From assembly GCA_037044905.1 (NCBI GenBank), contig JBAOKB010000132.1, forward strand, positions 1 to 64,000: 64,000 nucleotides of DNA, written 5' to 3'. This stretch comes from Hortaea werneckii (lineage: Eukaryota > Ascomycota > Dothideomycetes > Mycosphaerellales > Teratosphaeriaceae). Shown here piece after piece: positions 34,693-45,858 of the stretch. The position numbers were made by a program, and so were the translations under genes. The notes beneath the pieces were generated by a model. That model was not told where the DNA came from and did not search any database. It saw nothing but the letters and a program-made list of their open reading frames with translations. Each line of letters begins with the position of its first letter. The stretch's first letter is position 1.

Positions 34693-36537
34693 TCATACGA
34701 CAGCAAAAGACATGTTGAACAAATCCATCGAAGTTTGTCGGACGTCGGCTCGTTGCTTCGTGGAGTCCTGTCGGCGGTGCACCTCCTCAAGTACGTCCGC
34801 AATAGGCCGAGCGTTGGAAGCAACGCTCTGCATCCCTCGAATGGACCGGATCATGGTTGTCCTTTCTTCAAGGTTGTCCTCCTCGCAACACGCCATCAAA
34901 AGCGGCCAAATGAAGTTGACTGGGAGGGGCTCTCTTGCTTCTTCCAGTAACCGCGCAATGCGCTTGATCGTAGAGCGTGCTCGGAGAACGTCGGCTGTGG
35001 GAGGAAGGTGCTTATGGGCAACTCTTGTAGACATCAGTAGACTGAGAATCACTTAGACTTGATCAAGACCGATCATTTTTACTTACCTGTGCAGATGGAT
35101 GAACGAGCTCTCATAGTTCGCCCAATAAGTCCTGTAGCTTCGCGTAATGGCAACTGCTATGTCGGGTGCAAGGTGTCGCTCTGTCAAGGAGCCAGCTACA
35201 GCATGATCCATTAGGGCAGGTCGTTGCGTTTCGAGTGTTTTGAGATCTCTGAGAATGCCCGCCGCGACTGACATGACCTCTGTCTCATCTTCGACTGTAC
35301 CCCGAGATCGATGCCAAGGATCGATGTTGCTGACGCGAGCCATGATGGACTGGACTCCTTGATAGAAAACAATTCCAGGGGTGTATAAGATGTCAAAGAG
35401 AATTTCCTCAATCTCAGCGTCCACACCGACACTTATGCCTGTGTGAGTGGGCACAGAATCCCGTGCGGTCTTGTCTGGTGTGAGAGCGGCATCTTCTGTT
35501 GCTGCAAGAAATGCGCCGTCACCACCTGCCGATGACGTTCGGGCGTCGACCAATCTAATCCAAGAGATCAATCTTCTTTCGATCGATGTCAGCGCTGGCC
35601 CCTTGTGGTTCCGCACGATGACGGATGCATCACGCAACAATGCCTGTGCTTCGCTTACTCGATTGGTGAGTAGATCGCAATATGAAAGGAAGAATACGGC
35701 AGCCAGCGGTGGTTGCAACCGAGAAGAGTTCGCTGTCTCTGTTGAACCCGACTCCTCTTTAGCGAGGAAGCTCGAGAGCTCCATGCTGGCTTTTTGGTAA
35801 TGCATTCTATGCTCTGAATTCACAAGTGCTCTATCACTGCTGACTTCCAACGCCGAAAATGCCATGATGGAGTGACGGACCATAGGTGACTTGGCACATA
35901 GAGAGGCAAACAACATCTTTGTGGATGTCCACCTTGGGCCGACTTCTATTGCTGCAAGTATGGGCGGTACTACTGAGGCAAGGAAATGTTCAACCAAAGC
36001 GTGACCACCCAGATCTGCAGAAGAGGCTGGTGAAGCAGCCTCAGCTCCTGACTGGACATCATTCATCATATGTGCTTGAGCATGATGATTCGGCGGCGTA
36101 TAGGGCCTTAGATCCAAGCCTTGGACGTTGGCGAGGGTGGCAGGGTTTGTTGGGTCCACTTGGGCAGGGTCAAGAGGCCCAGTGCCTGCAAACCAATCTA
36201 GGAAGGTCGGGTCACCAGCAGATGTGTCTTGCCAGATTGCACTATTGAAATCCCATCCGTCGAAAACGTTCTCGGAGCCAAAGTCTAAAGTTTGACTGCT
36301 GGGAAGAGATGACGATGGTGCAATGGCTGCAGGGTTTGCAGAAGCCTGCGAGCTATCTCTGTTGGCCTGGACTGGCCTCCATAGACACTGTAGGTTCAGC
36401 CGCTCACAGTGGCCGCATCTTGGCCGTTGCTCATTACAGCGCACTTTTCGTCTCCGGCAAGTCAGACATCCCGTTTTTGATCGCGCTGGTCTCTGAACGC
36501 GTCCTGATCCGGTGGATGTGTTGCTCGGGGGAGACAT
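34693..36537 (-). CDS. Zn2Cys6 transcription factor
   Basis: Two exons, 36537-35087 and 35023-34693, join through a split Arg codon (donor GTAAGT, acceptor CTACAAG) to give about 593 residues. The N-terminal zinc cluster is CLTCRRRKVRC followed by CGHCERLNLQC (about residues 24-51), preceded by a basic SKTG segment. The middle is disordered. From about residue 175 a helical Fungal_trans_2-type (DUF3468) regulatory region follows (VPPILAAIEVGPRWTSTKML, ALEVSSDRALVNSEHRMHYQKA), ending with LPPTADVLRARSTIKRIARLLEEA and an acidic-aromatic tail in exon 2. It converges on the aldolase gene with only 65 bp between stops, fitting a local regulator of the neighbouring permease/aldolase pair. Target genes are inferred. 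Confidence 0.9.
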
Positions 36538-37688
36538 CGTTGAAGAGTCTCATCACGGCGCATACATGAGCTTTTGGGAGGGCAAGATCGCGCCCGATGA
36601 CGATAGCAATTGGTATATAGTGGAGGCAGAGAGATCGATGAGGCCTGAAGTGGCTGAGATCGCAGCTTTTGAGCAACCTAATCTGGAAGGCACGACCCGG
36701 GACGGGAGACGCTCGCTACCTATTCACTTGGTCTCAAGCCTGAGGCATAAACTTTGCAGGCGTCTCCGTCCGCGCCGGATGTTTCCCGCTTGCCATGTGA
36801 GGTGGCGATCGTCGGGGTCCACCTGGCGAAAGGACCGAGATCTGTTCTGCCCTACTTGCTCCCAAACCGCGGTTCTCCTATGTGAATTTGGACGGGATCG
36901 ACCGGAAACCGACTGACTGATGGGAGACACGGTCATTGCGTCGGAGCACGATGTCGGCGGTGCCGTTGGGATCGATCAGATTCGTCGGCCCCCTAGGAAG
37001 CGATGATCTGTGACAATGCCAGCGACGAAAGGGACAGGTTATCCAGCTGTCCAGAGCGCAAAATCAATTCACCGTAGAAAGGAGCTTGAGGTCGCCGTTC
37101 AACTTTCAGCACCTCCATTATGCACGATGCGTCTGAACAAGACAACTGCACCTGACGATCCGGAATTGTGACAGCCCTGGCCTCCATTCGTCTTGACGAG
37201 CTTAACTCAAGTTAAGCATGTCGGCACCGTTTTCCGCGAATGACGGTTTCACCATGGCCTCGCTTACGGAGCTAGGCGGGGATGCCCATTTCCATCCTTA
37301 CCCCTTCCTGGCTGCCGGTTTCGTATTCTTCCAGACTTCTTGCAAAGTGGATATTCGAGGGGCTCGGAGTATTCACACCTCCAATCGTTGTGCAGAATGC
37401 CCCAATAGGTGCTTACAGAGCCTTGTTACAGCAATGATAGTGCCCTAATTCGAAGATATTCTCTCCTACTGATCCTATGCGTCCGGTGAAATGCCATATT
37501 GAGTGTAGCAAGCGAGAAGAGGGGACGCGACATCATTCGAACGATATCCCCGAATGGATCATGGGGTGAAATGATTGCAACGAAGACATATAAGAAGACC
37601 TGTAGATCCAAGACTATCCCACATCAACAACCTCCATCTTAACTACATTCCTTCCTGTATCGTCTTTCATTGACTTTGCGAAAGAAGT
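36538..37688. promoter_or_regulatory. divergent promoter, Zn2Cys6 factor / polygalacturonase
   Basis: 1151 bp. It contains a perfect inverted repeat CTTAACTCAAGTTAAG (37201-37216) and CCTCCAAT at 37378-37385, about 300 bp before the polygalacturonase ATG. The latter fits the CCNCCAAT core reported for the galacturonate regulator GaaR in other ascomycetes. No gene seen. Confidence 0.45.
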
Positions 37689-38943
37689 ATGCCTTCCGTT
37701 TCCTCTGCACTCGCCCTCGCGCTGGCGCTTGGGCAGACTGCTGTCCAAGGCAGCCCAGTTGCGCCTATGATCACGCCGCCACCCAACCCGGCGGACGTTC
37801 AGAAGAGGGCCGATTCTTGTACCTTCTCTGGCTCCAACGGTGCTTCTTCTGCGAGCGCTTCCCAGGGAAGCTGTTCGACCATCGTTCTGTCCGATATCGC
37901 TGTCCCCGCTGGCGAGACACTCAAGCTCAATGACTTGGAGGATGGCACTCACGTTAGTCGATCCCCAAAGACCGATCAAGGTTGTGATACCTAATGTGAC
38001 GAGGACAGGTCATCTTCGAGGGCACCACGACCTTCGGCTACGAAGAGTGGGACGGTCCTCTGATCCGTATTGCTGGAACCGATATCACGGTCACTGGTGC
38101 CGAGGGCAACTTGATCAATGGCGATGGAAGCCGGTGGTGGGACGGCGAGGGCACGAACGGCGGCGTCGACAAGCCCAAGTTCTTCTACGCCCACAAGCTC
38201 CACGGCGACTCCATTATCAAGGGCCTGAACATCAAGAACACACCTGTCCAAGCCATCAGTGTCAACGATGCTACGGGACTGACAATCCAGGATGTCACGA
38301 TCGACAACACCGACGGCGATGACAACGGCGGCCACAACACTGACTGCTATGATGTCTCTGAGAGTGACTCGATCACTATCAAGGGCGCGGTTTGCAAGAA
38401 CCAGGACGTAAGTTGACTCTAGCAACACTCTATTCACGAGTCTGACTCTAACATTTCGTGAAGGACTGCCTTGCCATCAACTCCGGCTCCAACATCGCCT
38501 TCACCGGCGGACAATGCTCCGGTGGCCACGGAATTTCCATCGGCTCTGTCGGTGGCCGTGACAATAACACCGTCGCTGGGGTGAACATCGAGGACTCTTC
38601 GGTCGAGGACTCTACCAACGGCATCCGTATCAAGACCATCTCCGGCGAGGAGGGTTCCGTCTCTGGCATCACCTACAAGGATGTCACGATGTCCGGTATC
38701 ACCAAGTACGGCATCAAGTTCGAGCAGGACTACGAGAACGGCAGCCCGACTGGTACCCCAACTGACGGTGTCCCGATCACCGACGTCACGCTCGATGGCG
38801 TGACTGGCTCGGTCACCGACGATGCTGAGCGGGTCTACATTCTCTGCGCTGCTTGCTCTGACTGGACCTGGTCGGGCGTCGATATCACTGGTGGCGAGGC
38901 TAGCGACGACTGCGAGGGTGTGCCGGATGGTGCCTCTTGCTAA
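37689..38943 (+). CDS. endo-polygalacturonase (GH28)
   Basis: Secreted pectinase that cleaves alpha-1,4-galacturonan. Three exons, 37689-37952, 38009-38407 and 38464-38943; both introns are exactly 56 nt and phase 0. Product 380 residues. Signal peptide [20 protein letters not shown] is followed by a propeptide ending in a Lys-Arg Kex2-type site before ADSCTFSG. All GH28 catalytic motifs are present: HNTDCYDV (Asn-Thr-Asp), [10 protein letters not shown] (Asp-Asp, spanning intron 2), [13 protein letters not shown] (Gly-His-Gly) and NGIRIKT (Arg-Ile-Lys). Paired cysteines in the C-terminal CAACSDWTW and [13 protein letters not shown] fit the family. The [12 protein letters not shown] form and single-domain length indicate an endo- rather than exo-acting enzyme. 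Confidence 0.95.
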
Positions 38944-39475
38944 ACTCGATCCGCCAAGTGAATGCCAGAGCGCCTTCTCAAGACTTCAAGCTCCGATCTT
39001 TATCGCGTGGGCTATCTCCACGAACAGCCAGCCTTATCTTCTTTTAAATGTAGTTAGCCATTGTATCTACGCGGTGCGCATGCCATTGGCTGCTCTTCAT
39101 CCCAACACCTGCTCAATTAGTCCTTTTCTCATCGTCGCCCAACAATTGCTCGCTCGGACGGCACTCGTGCAAACAAGAAGATGTCGCAAAGCTCGTGTGC
39201 TGCTCCTGAAGCTCTACTAAAAGCGAGGCCGACACGCAACAAAGCTGCCGCTCATTTAACGCCCGTAGGACTATTAGTGGCACAGAAGGAGGCATATCTC
39301 ATTTCAGAGTCGCGAAACAACTAGATCTTGAAAACTCTTCGTCCGATACGTATCCATCATACCTATGCATTGAATCATAACTACCTTTGCTGCCTCAATG
39401 ACCGAGACCGCGCTGCTAAAGCCTCAGCGGTGGATCACCCGGCTGTAAGGGCCCCAGAGTGTCCCACAGCGCCGC
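38944..39475. other. convergent intergenic region
   Basis: 532 bp between polygalacturonase and phosphomannose isomerase stops. No gene or repeat seen. Confidence 0.4.
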
Positions 39476-40890
39476 TTACATCTTACCATTGACCGCATCC
39501 GACTTCTTCGGCTCCAGCTCACAGAACGCCTTGAAGGTCACAAAGGGCTCTTCGCCAGTGTTCTCCACGACACACTCCGCCGTCGCGCCGACGAAGTAGA
39601 CCCATCCCTCCTTCAGCTCCTCCTTCTTCGGCCCAACACTGATAGTCCCCTGCCCAGCTGTGCAAATAATCACAGAAGGACCATCCAGCGGCTCGAACGT
39701 GACTTTGCTCCCCGCCGAGTTCAGCGACGAGCGTACGACAGCGAACTCATCGATCGGCGGATCATACAGCATAGCGCTACTCTGGCTGGTATACGCCGCA
39801 GCGTTGAGCTTACACATGGCGTAGTCTGTGGGAGCCATCTTCTGCTCCTCGATCGGGGCATAGCTATACGTCAGCATCTCGGTCAGGGTGTCGACGTCCT
39901 TGAACTTGGGCGTGAAGCCCGCGCGCACGACGTTGTCCGAGCTGGCCATGCATTCGATGATGTCGCCGCTGAGGTAGGCGTGGATGTCGTCGGCCTTGAG
40001 GAACATGGCTTCGCCGACCGAGAGCTGGATGTAGTTGAGGAAAAAGGTCACGAAGAGGCCGATGTCGGCGGGGAATTGGGAGTCGAGGCGGAGCATGAGG
40101 TCTGAGAGTGTTTTGCCGGAAGACGACTCGGTGCCGCCAGCGGCGAAGGATGCGCCTTCTTGCTTGGCCTGGGCGATCAGCTGTGTGGCCTGCTGCTGGA
40201 TGTCTTCGGGCTTCGATTGCATGAGGGCCTTGAAGGCTTGTTGGAGCGCAGCCTTGTTCTTCTTCGCTTGTGTCTCGTCGGTGCTTGTTTCCTGGCCCTT
40301 GACGGTGTCTTCAAAGTTCTTCGCAGCCTGCTCGCCCACCAGCTGCCTCAAGCTGGGTACGCTCTTGAGGAAGTGTACTATCTCCGCAAGAGGTCTGAAG
40401 CCACACAGACCGTCAAATGGCGTGATCGCGATGGTCATCTCAGGTTTATGGTTGTCGTCCGGGTAATTCTTTCCATCTCTTTGGTGCAGCTGCTCCGCAA
40501 GCTTCTTGTTCGGGTGGGCTTGTATACTCAATGCCTTCTGTATTGACAGGACTTTGAACAAGAACGGAAGCTTGTTGGCATACTTCTCGGCTATCTGCGG
40601 ACTCAGTAGTTGTTGGTTGTCTTGCACGAGGTCGAGCAGGGTTCGGCCAGTGGTCAAGTCTTTGGAGGGATTGGAGGGATGAGTTCCCATCCAAAGCTCC
40701 GCATAGGGTTTGTCATTCTGAATGGAGAAGTCGGATTGGGGTGTAGCAGAGGCGAAGCGGGCAGCAGCTGAGTCTTTGCCCAGCTTGCCCCATTCATAGC
40801 TGTTACATCCTGAAGTGTGTCAGCGACAGTCGCGTCGATGTGGAAGGTAGTAGACGTACCGCATTGTAGGCGGAGGAGGGGGACTTGCAT
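39476..40890 (-). CDS. PMI1: mannose-6-phosphate isomerase
   Basis: Cytosolic zinc enzyme linking fructose-6-P to mannose-6-P for GDP-mannose, glycosylation and wall mannan. Exon 1 is only 31 nt (40890-40860, [10 protein letters not shown]), and exon 2 is 40809-39476. The join (donor GTACGT, acceptor TTCAG) produces [16 protein letters not shown], the conserved type I PMI N-terminus. Total 454 residues. Zinc and active-site segments: [14 protein letters not shown] (Gln-x-His), [11 protein letters not shown] (Glu) and the later [32 protein letters not shown] with its His and Arg. An insertion of about 35 residues rich in Gln, Ala and Ser ([23 protein letters not shown] region) sits between the two halves. 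Without the small exon the annotated start would wrongly fall at [10 protein letters not shown]. Confidence 0.95.
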
Positions 40891-41433
40891 TCTGGCGGAT
40901 TTCACAATCTAATGATGCAGCTCTCAAGTATCTGGATAATCAGTGAAAGTGAAGTGTTGGACATTCAACGCGTGGTGAATTTTCCCAAGGCGGTCTATCA
41001 TCTAGAACACGCTGATATAGGCAATTATACCATCACCCCCACGTCACGTCGAGTCGGCGTTCTCCCCCACCATCAAGAGCAAAGCTGCCGGAGCAGGTAC
41101 TCCATTCAACTCGGGGCAGCATTATTGATGCAAAATTACTTAAGACATCAATCAGTGGACTTCGAATTTTGGGCGCCAGCCAAATAAACTCAGCTTGTCT
41201 TTGTTTGAGATCTCCTTGGATTTTAATCGATTGAAGCTCACTCCGCCACGCTTGCCCGCTTGCTTCCGAGCTGCATGGCAACTTTAGTCCAAGGGTCTGG
41301 GCACCGCTGCTTCCCACTACATCTCATCACATACCTTGACAGCTTCGCACAGCAGCTTTCTTCCTACCTTCGCAATTCGAACATCTTTCTTTCGGCGTTG
41401 GGAGTTACGGCTTGCATATCAGCATCACGAATC
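40891..41433. promoter_or_regulatory. divergent promoter, PMI1 / SGF29
   Basis: 543 bp between divergent starts of two housekeeping genes. No clear motif identified; no gene seen. Confidence 0.45.
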
Positions 41434-43046
41434 ATGTCTTCACGAAACAGGGGTCGCGCGAACCATAATAATCAGGATGCCGACGAAGAGCGCCGACTCT
41501 GGGCGGAGATTAAGACCAGAGCGAGGGATGTTAAGGAAATGACAGTATGTAAACCATTTCCCTTCGGCTTTTTCTCAGAACTTTTGGTTCCCTTAATCGC
41601 GCAAGACACTCGAAGTCCATCATTCTCAATGTTAGTATACTATGTACCCGTCCAAGGACCTGCCCTTCGTGAGCCACTACAGCTAAGCTCGAGGCACATT
41701 GTGTACCACCTCCCCCTGGCCACAAATCATTAAGACTGGAATACGATAAGCTCTCCATGATTCGCCATCCTGTCGCTGTGGACCTCCATACTCTCAACGG
41801 GAAATAGAGCCTCAAGCCTTTTCCCCTCTCTTTCCTCGAATTTTATTTTATTTTGTTTTGCAAGACACAGTAACTCCCATCGCTGCAATTCCGATGACTG
41901 CCATTGACTTGATCTATAACTTTGGAAGCTCACCTTGATCTTTGCTCATGCATTAGCTAAAACATGCTGCAGGCTCGCTCAGATGCCATAGGCTTCGAGA
42001 TTGTGGACCTTGAAGGGCAGCAAGCCGGACTGATCGATTCAGGAAAGCCAGCATCAGCTTCCATCGGCGACAAGCTCGAAGCGCTCTATCGCGAAAATGT
42101 CAAGCTCTGCGAAGATGTGCAGCACATCATTCAGGGAAACGCCAACGAGATGAACCTGTTAGACTCCATCAAGATCCTGGCCGGGCTGAGAGAGGCAAGC
42201 GAGGAGTCTGCAGCCGCAGCCGCACTTCAATCCAGCGGCTCACAGGGAAGAGAAAGAGCGGCTGCGGCTGGTGGACGAAACGCCGGAGGAAAAGCAAAGC
42301 GAGCAGTAAGTGGTAGCGGAGCGAAAGGAGGAAACGCGGCTGCTGTAGCTGCCGAGGAAGCAGATGAAGGTGGTGCAAGCAGTGCGGCGGCTTCACCTCG
42401 CATCAACCTCTCCGCCAATCGTTTTGGCACGGAGTCGAAAGGGACAGCCAGCTCCCGCGCAAACTCCATCCCGGCTACCCGCGAAACGTCTGTCAAGCTC
42501 GAAGATGGCGCTGAGAGCGTGGCCAGCTCCGGAAACGATGCCGTGCCGCCATCGACGACCAGCACAGTACCCTCTACAACACCATCAGTCGGCGGCAAGC
42601 TCACTAGCGGCTCCTCTCGCCCTTCCAACCGCCTAGTCCTCAAGATGGGCGAAGTAGTCTTCTGTCGCCACACCCCCAAATCCTCATCTGGAGAGAACCC
42701 AGAAGGCGAAGGCATACTATGCCGTGTCACGGCCGTCATCGGCGAAGGCAAGCAACGGCGGTACGAAGTCCAAGACGCCGATACATCCGGCGAAGCGCCA
42801 CCACCGCAACGCGCCTCCGTCTCGCAGCTCATCCAGATCCCGGAGAGCAACCGCGGACTGGTTTCTTTGGAGAAAGGGAAAGGTGTTCTGGCGCAGTATC
42901 CGGATACCACGACCTTCTACAAGGCCGAAGTCAGCGAGACCTGGCGGGGCGGCAAAGACGGGGATACCTCGCTGGTTAAGCTTATGTTTGAGGGTGACGA
43001 GGGCGTTAGGGAGGTCGAGAGGAGGTTTGTGTTGAGTGAGAAGTAG
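41434..43046 (+). CDS. SGF29: SAGA complex subunit Sgf29
   Basis: Chromatin reader of H3K4 methylation in the SAGA histone acetyltransferase complex. Exon 1 41434-41544 (MSSRNRGRANHNN to VKEMT, donor GTATGT) and exon 2 41973-43046 (acceptor TGCAG) give 394 residues. N-terminal helical region with DEERRLWAEIKTRARDVKEMT and SDAIGFEIVDLEGQQAGLIDSG; a disordered Ala/Gly/Ser middle; C-terminal tandem Tudor domain from about residue 255: MGEVVFCRHTPKSSS, GILCRVTAVIGEGKQRRYEVQDAD, VLAQYPDTTTFYKAEV and LMFEGDEGVREVERRFVL. Conserved aromatic Tyr/Phe residues in YPDTTTFYKA form the methyl-lysine cage in the family. The 428-nt intron is far longer than others in the window, so a missed small exon cannot be ruled out. 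Confidence 0.9.
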
Positions 43047-43790
43047 TGCGCTCACGATGATGGAGTGAGGATTAGGCTTATGCGGACATTCTTGGTTTGA
43101 AGTGCGTGTCTGTCCGAGGCCGAGGATGCGGTTGCTGGGAATGGTTCTTACTATCGTCTTTGCGGAAAAGTGAATGCTTCTAGAAAGTTCGCCGAGGATT
43201 GGATTGCTGTGAATGGCACCTGCTGTCGCTTTCGCGGAAAAGTGAATGCGTTTGAAAAGTTTGCCGTAGATGCAAGGGTTGTATGCACGTTGTACTCAAT
43301 AGGCGATGACTACTAAACAGCAATGACACGAGATCCGATAGCTATTGCATGCATGATTGGCGCGCACGAGCCTCAGAGGCCAAGTCCAGGTGAATGCCGT
43401 CTTTGCCCCCCTTCACGAGCAATACACCGATAAGTTCCCAAGTCGCGTGACTGCTCGATGCTGCAGTACAGAAGACTCTTCTTTTCTGGCTTCTTTCCTG
43501 AGTTGATAACTTTGACACCTTCGAAATCTTGACCTTTCCACACTTTGACACTTCGACTTCTTCATACCTTACTTTGTCAACTTGACACCTTGACATCCAC
43601 GACCCTTTCTTTCGACCACCTCCAGCTTCTAAGCTTTTGTACCGGTCCCTTCGAAATACTTCTTACCGACACCTTCATCAGTCACACCTCTTTTCCCTTG
43701 ACTTCTCAGTATTCTATTCACACTGGGCCGGGTTCAACGAAAGTGTGCTCTTGTCCAATCTCAAGACCCTTATCTCCAGCCACTGCGAAA
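43047..43790. other. spacer downstream of SGF29 with tandem repeat
   Basis: 744 bp. Holds a 72-bp tandem duplication (43119-43272) and a stretch (43490-43640) rich in CTTTGACACCTTCGAC-like phrases just upstream of the next gene. Confidence 0.5.
43119..43272. repeat. 72-bp tandem duplication, in-frame and open
   Basis: Copies begin at 43119 and 43191 (both GCCGAGGAT), and a third copy starts and breaks off at 43263. Shared cores include GCGGAAAAGTGAATGC and GAAAAGTT/AGAAAGTT. The copies differ at roughly a quarter of positions. The frame starting with GCC is open through both copies to a TAA near 43316. Confidence 0.85.
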
Positions 43791-45125
43791 ATGACATCTT
43801 CTCTCAACAACTTTGAGGCCACGAAGGCTGCCAACATGACCGATGAGGTAGGCTTCTCTCATGACTTACTGATAGCTCGGGGCTAACACACTTTACTAGA
43901 TCGACATGGACAAGCTTGCCATCTCTGACGGCAATACACTGTCCAAATGCGAGGCGACAGATGAAGAGGTTAGTATTCGAATCATTGTGTTGTCCGTTAG
44001 GATTCTGACTCGGGGACATAGGACTACCAGCCCTTCCGGTTCTTTGATCTCCCTCGCGAGATCCGTGACCGCATCTACGAGCTCGTGCTGATCCCAGAGT
44101 TCCCCATCGACTTCGCCCCTCTCGTTCGCGGTCAGCCGTACGAAAGCTTCTGGAAAACCTGCACCCCAGATGAAGAGACCCATGAGTGGCATTTCGATCA
44201 CTACCGCAAAGTCAAGGCCGCATTGATGTTGCTGCGCACCAACAAGCAGATCAACAGCGAGGCCACTCCCATCTTTTACGGACAACCCTTCCGCTTCTCC
44301 AACCAATCTGGCTGGCTGGCTCTTTACCACTGGATGAATTTAATCGGTAAAGATAAGTGGGACATGGTCAAAGACATCACGATCTGCCATCCGTCTTTCA
44401 TGAGCTTCCCGAAGTACGGGGATCAGATCATCGATTCCTACGGTGGCTTTGCCCTCGCACTCGGCATGCGTTCTATCGAAGAGGATCATTCGAAACTACG
44501 AAATGACCATTTTGAACTTAAGAGCGATGTATACCCCGTCGCATACCACGATAGTGATGATTGCTGTGGTCCCGAGATCGACCCAGTCGAAATCATCTCG
44601 GACCTGCCATCACTTCGTCACCTTCGCTTGATCTTGACGTGCACGCAGCGCGAAGACCTGTGGTCCAATGTAGACGAGGTAACGCCGGGGACGCATCCCA
44701 TCCTTGATGTCGAAACGCCAGCCGGTCTCAGCATCCAAGCTATCAGTCTCATGCCGTACTATTCCTACGACCCATCCAACATCATCGACAACGTCGCCGA
44801 GGAATTCGGTACCATTACCGATTATCCGCCAGATAACCGATTCAAGAAGGTCGTGGGCTTTCAAAAGCGGGTACGGACACGCGAAGCAATCGAAATCCAG
44901 CAAGCATACGCCGACATGCGGGATAACAACGTGGAGCTTGTCGGCATGTACTACGACACCCACTGCCACTTCCCGGTCTTCCCAAACAAGGAGTGTGCCA
45001 ACAAAGACCTGTGTGACTTCCTGCGCGACTTTACTGCTGGTAGCTATTGTCGCGAAAACGCCGACGGAGTCTGCTGTGGCACTAAAGATGAGCGGGAAGA
45101 CTATAGCCTCGACTTCTCGGTTTGA
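43791..45125 (+). CDS. fungal hypothetical protein of the RIYELVL type
   Basis: Three exons, 43791-43847, 43900-43968 and 44022-45125, all phase 0 (donors GTAGGC, GTTAGT, with short introns of 52-53 nt), give 409 residues. The start of exon 3 reads DYQPFRFFDLPREIRDRIYELVLIP. This LPxEIRxxIYxxVL motif marks a very large family of fungal F-box-like/DUF7730-type proteins, often followed as here by LLRTNKQINSEATPIFYGQPFRFSN. No catalytic residues are recognisable. The C-terminus carries a Cys-rich stretch (CHFPVFPNKECANKDLCDF..CRENADGVCCG). Function unknown; F-box-like substrate recognition is only an analogy. The gene is poorly constrained and lineage-expanded in related fungi, from general knowledge. 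Confidence 0.8.
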
Positions 45126-45858
45126 GCGTGACCGTTAGATTGAGCGTGTGTATAGTGCTCATTGACACAGAAGCATACGGGATCATCTGTTGAAGAAGGC
45201 TGAAGGCATGGGGAGAGCAAGCAGAAATGAGAGCAAGCGGGTAGAAGAACACAAAAGTAGAAGAGCAAGCAGAAAGGAGAGCAAGTACAACGGAGAGCGG
45301 GTACAACGGGAAGCAAGTACAGCGGACAGCAAGTGGAAATGAGAGCAAGTGGAAAGTAGAGCAAAGGCGAATGTGGTCAGGCGGCAATGATCTTGAGCAA
45401 TCGAGGAGGACAGCAAGCGAATCACGAAGAAAAAGAAACAGAAAAAGGCGAGACGGACTAGCAAAGCGAGGGGAAGCGAAAGCTTATCATGACATGTATT
45501 TCACAACCAGACAGATCAATGAGGGTAGAACAGAGAGGGAAGAAAACGTCAGAAAAAGGTGATGAATCGGTTTCATTTCAATAAGTCTAATAAGAGCTGT
45601 CAGAGATGGCAGCCAGCCGAACTGGTACGCCAAGTGTCTACCTAAGATCGATGATCTGATACTCCGCGAAAACCCTTCCAAAGTAAATGCAAAGCGATGA
45701 ATGGCAGCCAGCATGATCTGATGCGCCAAGAAAGAAGCATGAAGTAGCTGTCATGGTAGAATGAGCTATGTCTTCCCCCAAAAGAGGTAAGGAACCAAGC
45801 TGCTACTCCAGAGAGAAGTGATGTAATGCGGTAGAGACAGAACGAGCGCCGAAGCCGC
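45126..45858. other. spacer with minisatellite, downstream of AGO gene
   Basis: 733 bp between convergent genes. Includes the 16-nt minisatellite at 45211-45368 and two related segments ATGGCAGCCAGC...CGCCAAG near 45606-45635 and 45699-45729. No gene seen. Confidence 0.5.
45211..45368. repeat. degenerate 16-nt minisatellite
   Basis: About nine units close to GAGAGCAAGTGGAAAT / GAGAGCAAGTACAACG, period about 16 nt with a few insertions, just after the stop of the preceding gene. Confidence 0.8.

Noticed and set aside
45211..45368. Possible CRISPR-like array
   Set aside because: Units are about 16 nt, degenerate and contiguous without spacers, in a eukaryotic genome; it is a minisatellite.
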